Below are positions 10,601-21,900 of a stretch of DNA of 64,000 nucleotides, piece by piece. Under the pieces are notes generated by a model. That model saw only the letters and a program-made list of their open reading frames with translations, made no database searches and was not told where the DNA came from. Numbering within the stretch: the stretch's first letter is position 1; each line of letters begins with the position of its first letter. The translations under genes and the position numbers were made by a program. Source of the stretch: Magnolia sinica (taxonomy: Eukaryota; Streptophyta; Magnoliopsida; Magnoliales; Magnoliaceae); contig NC_080586.1 in NCBI RefSeq assembly GCF_029962835.1, positions 65,480,001 through 65,544,000 on the forward strand, given 5' to 3'.

Positions 10601-13600
10601 ACTAAGAGCGTCACTGTGCCCCGGGTCTACTAGTTTGGGCCCTTTTAAAAATCAGTAAAGGTGTGTGAAAATATATAAAACAATACTAAGATATTAAACT
10701 TATTCTCATGCTAATACCAGCACCTATATCCCGCATGTGCACCCATGACCTTTACATGTAGCTGAGTAGCACGGCTGATAGGTACATCTTTCTATTAGTT
10801 GCTAAAGTAACATTTAGTAGTTGTATCTTTTGCTTGGACGAACAATGATAGCAGCTTGAGTTTCAATTAAATGGATTTTTCGTTTCTTTGTTCATGCAGG
10901 TTAACATGAGGTTTGCTAAGCCTATGTGAGTGTATAGTCCTGCCCGTCTGCACACAAGCACACGTGCCATCAGCAGCCCGAACTGAACTTTCCATCAATT
11001 GGGGCTCCATTAATTAGATCCTCCCACCTGAGGAGTATAGTAGCCTATTTTCTTTAGGCCAGAACCAAACAGTGAGACACCTGATGTGAAGCTTGAATCC
11101 TGTATTTGTGTGGTTGCATGCAGATGGGCAGGGCTTCATGGGTGTGGGTTCAGAAAACTCCTATGTTAAATAGAGATATTTCTTTTGATCTTGTTGTTTC
11201 TAAACCCATTGGTTCAAGGCATGCACATTACGAGGCTCTCCAAGCCACCCATCTTGCAGGCTCCGGCATGGATGGGCCATAGACTAATAAACATGCCACT
11301 TGGCAAGAGGAGTTTGAAGCAAAAGGAGATGGTTAAAGAACCAACCAATGGTTCACATTTGATGGACAAAAGTCCAAAGGTGTAATTTCATTTAAGCTAT
11401 GGCCCATCCATGGTGGAGCCTGTGAGATAGCACTCTAGATTTTAGACAAGTGTGCAACCTGCCAATGGAGTTGCATGCAAATTCTGCTGGTGATACTCAG
11501 ACTCTGCCAATCTATGAATGGTAGCTACGTCGTAGCATTACCCCCCCTCTACGGTGTAAGATTAGTATCGTGTAGTGTAAGCTACATGCTGCTACTGAAT
11601 TTTTAATTAAAATAACAGGAAAATGGAGCAAAGAGTAAATATAAAGATAAAAATACTAACAGAACTGATTTAATACTGTTGCTCAGTATATCTATATCAC
11701 TAAAATCATTGAAAACATTTACTATTTTTTAGTGAAAATACAAAATTTTAACAAATCATTGAAAACATTAATTGGTTTTACTATTCTAGTGAAAAAAGAT
11801 GCAGCAGATGCTACATAGTGTGTAGTGTAGCTTGTAGCATATGCTACTTAGTGCTCAACATATGCTACATGCAACTAGATACAAAGTAAATGAGCCATAA
11901 TTATCATTTCAGGGTGTCTAATTAACAAGAATTACAACTCATACATCGAGACTCAAATACACTAGTAAATGAAACAGATAAAGGAAATTGTAATCATTAC
12001 ATTTTTACATTATAAAACTACCATTTTACAGTGATTTCTGGGTGAAACAAACATGTAGCAAAGTCATCATTGCAGTCAAATATATGTGATATGACCACTC
12101 AATGTTTTTTCGTTTTTTTTTTTTAGTTTTTTGTTTTTTCTTTTTACCAAGAGTAAATAATCATTACCCATTTCCAACCACTTACCATTGTAATTGGAAA
12201 ACCGAACACCCCCTTGATCTATTTTCATGCATTAAGGGCCCGCCTAGTTACTACCAAATAAGTAGCTTTTTTAACTTATGTAAATTAATAAGTTACTTTT
12301 CTTAGGGCCTATTTGTTAATGCTGAATTTTTGCACTTAACGTGGAATTGGGAAAATGTTTTGTGTTTAGTGGTGTTTGTTAATGCATCGTTAACGCAGAA
12401 GAAGGAAAGCGCTAAGTGGTTTTTCACTGAATTCTTTCAGTGATAGGAGTCTGGCTTAATGGTGAATGCAGAATGCGCTCAATGAATTTTGCTTCCAAGA
12501 TTACCCCTTTTCAAGTTACTACGACAATTTTTTCTCTTTAAATTTTTTATGCAATACAAATCAATTTTTAACCTGTGAAACTTCTTTATGCCCCATCATG
12601 ATGTATGTGTTTCATCCATTCCATTCATCCATTTTTAAAGATTAGTTTAGGGCTTGACACCAAAAATGAGAGGAATATATATCTCAAGTGGACCATACCA
12701 CAGGAAACCAATAGTGATTGGATATCCACCATTAAAATTCTCCTAAGGCCCAATGTACTGTTTATTTGACATTCAATCTGTTGATTAGGTCATATAGACC
12801 TAGATGAATGGAAAAAACAAAGATCAGCTTGATCCAAAACTTTTATGGCCTCCAAAAAGTTTTTAATGGTCGACGTTCATTCAATACTGTTTTCCTGTAA
12901 TGTGGTCCACTTGAGATTGGGATATACCTCATTTTTGGTCTCATACCATAAAATCATCTAGAAACGTAGATGGATGGCATGGATGAAACACATACATCAT
13001 GGTGGGGCCCACATCGCACCGACCATCAGTCATTGGCTGGTGGCAGGGGAGTAGCCAATCTGTTTCCGCGGACGCAAATTGGATACTGACAGGTTGAGTA
13101 GCGAGACTTGCTACTGAAGTTACACCACCAAGTTATGTGGGCCTTATTTGAAACCCTTTTTGGGGTCACAGAAGTTTTGGATCAGAATGATTTTTTTTTT
13201 CCCTCTTCATACAGGTGTTTGTGACCTTATGAACATATTAGATGGAAAATAAACTTAAATAGGCTACATAAGTTTTGCATCAATATGTTTTCACTTCATC
13301 CAACTGGGAAGGACCCTATAAACGGTTTGAATAGCATATAAATAGAAGGTGGGCCTTATTTGAAGGTTTTGTTGCTATTGTTGTTCAATCCTATACAACA
13401 CATAGTGACAATCTTCCCACTAAGAGGAATTGAGAGCCTTATGATGATATTTTAGTTTTTTATTAAGTATTTTAGTTTATTTGAATTAAATATAATGATT
13501 TTATTTTCATTTAATAAAAAATAATTTCTTTATAATGTAAAACGTTTCCAAACGAGAGATAGGGGCAAATGTGTCAAATTAACATATTTCAGACATTTAA

Positions 13601-15934
13601 GATGTTTGTTAACAAACAATTTGTCTCAGATTCAGTACTTAATTTTTAGACTTCAACCATAATTATCAAACAAGTTCTTTTGCTTCGGATTTCAGATTCA
13701 GACTTTAGATTTCAGATTCAGTCTTTAGACTTCAGATTTAACAAACGGGGCCTTAGTTTGGTTATTAAACTTAAATAAGTAGCTTTTTAGAAAAAGTAAC
13801 TTGTTTTTATAAATTATTTTTTAATTTTTTTCAACTTCCAAAAGTAATTTATTTCATACATTTTCATTGGTGACATAACAACTTGAGAAATTATTTAAGC
13901 AAGTATGCTCTTTGCGACCATGAACCCCTTATAAGTTCATGAGAGTGGAAAATCATCCAATGAATGGGTAGATGATCTAGTGGGCCCCACATGATGATGT
14001 CTCATATTGAGGTGGCCCCACATGATGGATGATCCACATCAAAAGTCTACCCCTAATGATGCATGGCCCACATCCAAGGCGTGCCCCACATGATGGGCAA
14101 CCCACATTGAAGGTGGGGCCCACATGATGGGCAACCCACATCAAAGGTGGGCTCCACATGATGGGCAATTAATAATGGTGGGCCCCACATGATGGATGAT
14201 CCACATCAAGGTGGGCCCTACATGATGGACAATCCACATCAAAGGTCGGCATAATGATGAGTGGCCCATATCCAAGGCGGGTCCCGCATGATGGATGACC
14301 CACATCGGAGGTGGGCCCACATGATGGATGGTCCACATCAAAGGTGGGCTTTAAATGATGGGGAGTGGATATTGAAGATGGGCCCCACATGATGGATGAC
14401 TAACATCAAAGGTGGGCCCTACCTAATGAACTGTGCACATTAAAGGTTAGCCCCTAATGATGAATGGCCTACAACCAAGATGGGTCGTGCATGATGGATG
14501 GTCCATGTCAAAGGTGGGGCCCACACAATGAACGATCCACATCAAAGGTTGGCCCCTCATGATGGACGGTAGATGCGAGGGGGACCAATTAGACTTTCAG
14601 GATAATTACTTATGATGTTGGAAACCAAATATGCTTTTCTACGTTTTGGATGATAACTATGTTATTTACCAAACATACTTATCTCCTAATTAAGTAGAAA
14701 CCAAAATAATCAACTTATGGCATGAGTAGTTTATATAAAGTAACTTTGATCCAAACGCCCCCCAAGTAAAGTGAATGCTAGGCTGCGCGGCATATGTTAC
14801 ACACCATGCAACATAAGCTATTTAAACCACTGGTTACATCTTTGCAATCAAAACTAGTTTCTCTTACAAAAATAATTTATCTCAAGAATCCTATGGAAGC
14901 TTGAATCGTCTCACACACACACACACACACACACACTAATATATATATATATATATATATATCAGTGTTTTTAGTGGCGTTGTAGCGTAGCGCAGCTTAG
15001 CGAGTAGCATACGCAAGTAGCGCAACTCCTTGGTAGCGTAAGCTACAGGGCATGTAGCGTAGCATAGAGTGTAAGCCACCTGAAATCTCATTTTTAAAGT
15101 GTTTTTTCTATGTTAGTTTAACACCTATTTTTAAATGGTGATGACTTATACCTATGACACGTGACACTACATTAAACTAATTTGGACCATCCAAATTGTG
15201 GTATATATATCATGAATTTGTGATGTTTCAATAAAAAAAAAGAAAAAAAAAAGAGGTCACACTTAGAGATATCTAAAGGCAAAGAGAGACTTTGCATGGA
15301 AATAAGTGGTTGATGATCCAGATTCGTAGTCAAGAACTCATAGAAATTATGCATTTTGTAAATTTCATCATATTTTCTATTATTTTAATTAAAAAATATT
15401 AAGGATTGTGTAGTTTATGCTACACACTATAGAGGGCCAAATGCCACGCAATACGCTAAACGCTATTTAAAACACTGATATATATATATTTGAGTGTTGT
15501 AGTTGTGAATGCTTTCTCATCATGCATTATGCTGCCAAAACTCTTAAGTTTGTCAACTATTGAATTAAATGACTTGAGGATATTTCTTGACGATTTCAAG
15601 ATTCTCTTGTAGAGTGCTTATATATATATATATATATATTCTAATGAATAGCTTCCAAAGTTGGTTATAAGGAGTGATTCGGTTAAAGTTTAACGCTCTA
15701 AAAGAGCATGGAAACTAGGAGGACAACAATGGAGTTAAGAAAAGACTCAAGGACTTATGGTTTAGCTGAGGATATAGTCCATGATAGAGTGGAATGGTGT
15801 AACAGGATTTGTGTAGCTGTCCCCTATCAGTTGGGTTAAGGTTTAGACGATGGTGATGAATACCATAGATTTTAATAAAGACAACATTTATGAGCCCTAC
15901 GCAAAGTGGAGCTCAAGAACAATGCCACTTTACT

Positions 15935-15966
<32 letters not shown>

Positions 15967-18900
15967 TTAAACCTTATCCCAACCTATTGGGATTAACTAC
16001 ATGAATCTTGTTACGCCAATCCACTATATCACAGACCACATCCTTGGTTAAACCATCCACATCCTTTTGAGCCTTTCCCTTGCCCTTTTAGAACCTTCAA
16101 CTTGAATTGACTTGTAAAGTAGAAAAGCTTTGAAAGAAAGGAAAGACCAGTAGAGTTGGACATCCAACCCAGTTATATTTGTAAGACAAAGTATGCAAAT
16201 TACATAACATACCCCTAAGTGAAAGGGTAAAATTGGAAATAGGGAAAAACCTAAAAAATAACATAAAACCAATAGGCTCAAAGGTCCATAGCCCAAACCA
16301 GGGGCTCACGATAGGCACATATATACTATAACACTTCCCCTCAAGCGAAGGCATAAATATCAATCATGCTTAACTTGCCTTGAATACATCTTCTGTTTTC
16401 AACTGAAAGGGGCTTAGTGAAGATGTTGGCAAGTTGATTTGTAAACCTGACAAAAGGAGTAGAAATCATGCCATCAATAACCTTCACACGAATAAAATGA
16501 CAATCAACTTTAATATGTTTTGTGCACTCATGAGAAAAGGGATTGGAAGTGATATTTGTTGCAGCCTAATTGTCTTAGTATGTGGGCACATGAGTAGTCA
16601 CCAGAAATCCCAACTCCGCGATGAAGCTTTTTAACCACAAGATTTCACATGTAGTATTACCCATAGCTCGATATTCATCTTTAGCATTGGATCTTGCAAC
16701 AATAGTTTACTTCTTAGTCTTCCATGTAATGAGATTTCCTTGAAAAAAGTACAATACCCATCTGACTAACTTGATGCAGCAACTAAATAGAATGCCACAT
16801 CCTGGAGAAGACTTGATGTGGCGAAGATGCGACGAAAAACTTCTAGATGATTGGAGTGAGGTGCATGCATAAACTGTCTTACCAGGTTGATTGCATGAGA
16901 TAAATCAGGATGAGTAACAGTTAAATAAATCAACCGACCACCGATGCATGCGAGGTTCATTAAGAGGCTTTCCATCATTAACCCGAAGTTTCTTATTAAG
17001 CTCTAATGGGGAATCAAGGGGTTTAACACCAAGATTATCCATTAAAGTCAATGAGACAAGACAATACCTTTCTTTGAACGAGAGACTTTAATGCCAATAA
17101 ATATTTGAGTGGCCCTAAATCCTGGGTGGAAAAAACCTTGCTCAGATAGAGCCTCAAGTAAGAAATTTCACTAGCATCATCACCTGTAATAATAATGTCA
17201 TCCACATACACATTGCTAATGATAATTTCTTGCACACTCAACTTAACGAACACCGAGTGGTCTGACCGAGTATGGGTAAATTCAATACCAATCAAGGCAC
17301 CACTAAATTTGTCAAACCAAGCTCAAGGGCTTGCATCGAACCATATATTTCCTTTTTAAGCTAACGTTCTTATTTTCCTCCCCCTTCTGAGTAAAGCTAG
17401 GAAGAGGAAGCATATAAATTTCCTTAGTTAAATCACCATTTAAGGTGTTCTTAACCTCAAACTAGTGCAATGGTCAATTCAGATTAACAACAAGAGAAAT
17501 GATAACATGAACCGAGTCCATTTTGGCAAAAGGAGCAAAGGTTTTAGAATAATTCTTACCATATGTTTGTGTAAACCCTTTAGCTATTAGGAAGCCTTTA
17601 TATCTGATTATACTACCATTAGTGTGGTATTTTAGAGCATATACCTAGCGATAACTCACTGGAGTCTTCCCAACAGGTAAGGTAGTCATCTCCCATATAT
17701 GATTCTTCTCAAGGACAACCCCCTCAAGAACTGTAGTAGGCAAACAATTAATTAAATAATAGGCAGCAAGAAAAAGTAAATCTAAAAAAAAAAAAATGTA
17801 GTAACAAGTAAATTCATATTATATACACACACAACTCTTAGATCTAAATTCCAAAACAAAAGGTAGTGTGTGTGTGTGTGGGGGGGGGGGTGGGGGGGTA
17901 GGAATGGTACTACGAGGTCGACCTCATGGGAGCTTCCCGTGAGGTCAAGCTCTGTGGGCCCCACCGTGATGCGTGATGGACATTTGCGTCATGCATTTGG
18001 TAGGTCCCCTCTAGGTCATGGGATGTGCCAAAATTCAGCCATATTTGGAACTTAGGTGGGCCACACCATCTAAAACCATGCCTAAAACATCAAAAAGTGC
18101 TTGGTGGGGCCCACTGGAGTTTTGGAATGGCCTAAAGTTTGGTTTGACCCCTCATCCAAGTGGGACACACAGTGGGTGGGCTGGATGTCTAAATCAGATC
18201 TCACTGGGCCCTATACCATGTTTTAAATATCGACGATATCGGCCGATATAATTTCCCGTGATATATCTTGTCTGCCACTTGTGTTATACGAAATGCACAA
18301 GTAGTGCCGATGTATCCCACATCCACATGTTCGATCCGGTGAGCATTTTCTATTTCCGATCCCTTTTTTTGTTGAAATTATATTAAATTAGTGTCAAATG
18401 GTTATAAATCCATTGGTTTTCCATGCTTTGTATGAAAAATCATGGAGTTGGAGCTTTGATTTTGATATCCATTGGTTCTTCATGTTCTCCATGTTTTTTT
18501 TTGAAAATTTCCTTCAACAAGCTATCAATTGATTCTAATTTTGAAGTATTTAGGTGTATTTGATGAAATGATCATCACATACACTCTAATTTCAAAATTT
18601 GAGTGTAGGTGGTCCGATTTGGGGAAAATTCAAAATTTCCACAATTTCTTCCAAATTGCTTGCAATTTTGCACTCCAAACATGAAATCAAGCATGTATGA
18701 GGGTTGATCTACTGATTTGTTAAGTCCTTGTCAATTTTTAGAAAATAAAAATATTTTTTTAACTAAAAATTAATTAAAAAAATTAAATTATTACTATTTT
18801 TTCAAAAATTCCCTTCAACCAGCTGTTAATTGAGACTAATTTCAAAGTATATAGGAGTATTTGATGAAATGATCATCACATGCATTCTTAATGTTATGCA

Positions 18901-21900
18901 TTCAATTTGAATATAGTTGCATCATTTAGTCAGACGACCCTATACAATGGAAACCTATTATGTGCACCTCGTTTTTGAGATGTTATGCTTCAAAAGTGTG
19001 TATTAAGGTCTTTTTGAACAATCATTGAAATTTTATTGAAAAATTTAACCATTTCCCCATGTTTCCCAAAAAGTGTGATAAATTACCCAATACAATAACT
19101 GATACGTATTTGTATCCCAAGGATGCGATACGTAACGGAATACTGATATTTCGAACACTAGCCTTGTATACAATCAGGAAGGTTTCAATGGGTGGGCATC
19201 CACTCTCAACTGTTTTCTGTGGGGTGGTCCACCTAAGTCATGGATTGGCCTGATTTTTAGGCCCATGGCTCACCATGAAAGGGCATGTCTGATTAATGGG
19301 ATGGATGTCCATCAAACATCACGGTGGGGCCCACTTTGCTCGACCTCATGAGAAGCTCCCATGAGGTTGACCTCATCGTACCATTTGTGTCTGAATAGGA
19401 GAGCAATACATCATTAGGATAGGCAATGAAGAGCCAATTCTGAGTGACCCTCTTATCACTCATCTTTAGCCAGGGAATTTGCAATTCCATTTGCCTCCCA
19501 CAGTAAAAGCAACTGTCTTAGTAGCCCAAGGGCCTAATTTTGGATAAACAAAAAGCATATTTTCATGGCCAAGCTACGCCAAAATACTAATTAATACCAA
19601 AAACCAGGTGGCCTTGAAACTCTTGTCTATATGTCACTTGTTTGACGTAACTTAACATAGATATCTTTGTTACATGGCAGCTAATATTTGGTGGGAGCTT
19701 GGAAAGAAGTAGGTTTAGATACCATTTTTCCGACTCATAATAACGTAGTTGTTTTGGGCTTCTATTATGTGACTATGGTTTGCAAGTAAACATTTTTGAG
19801 AAGATATATGTCATGTATATTGTTTGGATTCATGATGGAAGTCATGGCATAAGTTTGACGACCCTAATGCACCCCTCTAAAGAGTGGAATGGCGGAACAA
19901 GAATCATGTGGCCGACTCCAATTAATTGAGATGGCTTAGATGCTGATGTTATAATTTGTGCATATAGAGGGCACTTTAAAACAGTTAAAGAGTATAATGT
20001 GTTGTTGAATGATTAAGTGTCTATGTGCATCCCACTCATTACTTATCTACATTTGGCATGTGGCAGCTTTTTTTCTACAAGCCCAATTTGTGGTGGCCAA
20101 ATGGCATGGGCAAACAGTCTCTATACAATGTTGGTATCACTGTTGATGTGAAGGGATATGGTGAGTCCGCTTCATGGAGCCATCACTTTGGATTCCGCAA
20201 GATTGAGAGTACCATAGATGAAGCTACTGGTGGAAGGTACAGTTTCTCATTCAAATTCTTGAAATATTCTATGTTGTTACAGATGTTCCAACCTACACAT
20301 TCACTACTTTACAGACTGTTCAAAGTAAATGGGCAACCTATTTTCATTCGTGGAGGCAATTGGATATTATCAGACGGGCTATTACGGCTTTCAGAGAAAC
20401 GATACAAAACAGACATCAAGTTTCATGCAGATATGAATTTCAACATGATCCGCTGTTGGGGTGGTGGGTTGGCTGAGAGACCAGAATTCTATCACTATTG
20501 TGATGTTTACGGCTTGCTGGTAAGCTTCAATAAATATTCTTTTCTATCTTATATGCTTATATTTCCTACCCAGAGTTCATTTATATACTAGAGGTCTACA
20601 TGTTGATATTTCCTACCCAGAATTCATTCCCTTGATAGAGTCGAATGGTGTAACAGGATTCATGTAGCCGATCTTAATTAATTGGGATAAGGCTTATATG
20701 ATGATGATGATCTACCTGTTAATTTAATCCTGCAATCTTTTATATATTTTTACATTCCACATAATATGAATTACCTAGGAAACAGGGCTGGCATTTGTAG
20801 GCTGAAGGCTGGCCTCAACCTGTTCAAAATTCAGGCCGATGCCCGGCCCATTTCAAAAAGCCTAATCTGGAGTAGTTGTCAAACAGTCCATTAATGGTTA
20901 ATTACAATTGTCAGTATCTCTCAATGTTTGAGTTATGTGAATGGAGGCATGATATTTATAACTACACAGATTTTGGCAATGGACATAATAAACAGTGAGA
21001 GATTACCTGTAGTAGTAGGCTGTCAAACTGAATATTCAGGTATCAAATCTGGCTTATTTTATGTTGCTTTTTTCCTAAATCTACTAGTTTCGATAATGAA
21101 AAGGAAGCTTCTGTTCACATATCAAAGAAAGACACAAAGATGCATGATGGAATAGGCAAAACTGCCATTCTTAGCTTGTGAACCGGCTATTTCATTAGGA
21201 AACATCCATTTCTGAGACTCTAATTTCGTCACCTATGGTCTCCATGAATGCGATTCTTGCGAAGCAGCTCATGGAAATGCATTTTGATGATCTCCTTGCA
21301 TTTAAAAAGGTCCAGAAAATGGTACGTATTAAGACAACCCCTCCCTAAGGGACCGAATTTCCAACCTTGCTAATATTGGGCAGATCTGAATTTCCATCGA
21401 ACTTCCATTGAATTTTTCTGAATTCCTGAATGTGGTGTCTTCTAAACAACAGCCTGCTTTTTCATCTTTTCACCATCTTCTTTTGGGGTCTGTTTGACAA
21501 TGGCAAAATAAAAGAAAATGGATGACTTTTTCCATGATGGGACATATCACAATGTTTGGTAGCAAAAAAGTATTGGATTTCAAAAAGATCATTTACGCAA
21601 ACACCATAGTCAAGTTTCCATGCACAAGATACAAGGTAATCAATGTGAGAGATTTATCAGATTTCCACTTCCTATCCAAATAAGAACCCCTCAGCCAAAA
21701 AAAAAAACCAAATGGAATCCATGGGAATCCATGTCTCATGGAAATCATCATTGGGTAATCATTACAGTTCTGATTTCTTTTATTTTCTTTTCTTTTCCCA
21801 TAATCCATTAATGCCGTCGACTTTCATATTCTACATTCTCTTTTTGAGCATTAATAAAAGAACAATTAACTACAAGTCTAAAATGCTATGTTATATTTAT

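Noticed and set aside
13977..14390. Overlapping - strand frames rich in HHVGP and PSCGAH words
   Set aside because: They are translations of the 34-bp minisatellite, not a gene; there is no start context or conserved protein.
13980..14579. CRISPR-like regular repeat array
   Set aside because: The units are contiguous and diverged with no unique spacers, and this is plant nuclear DNA.
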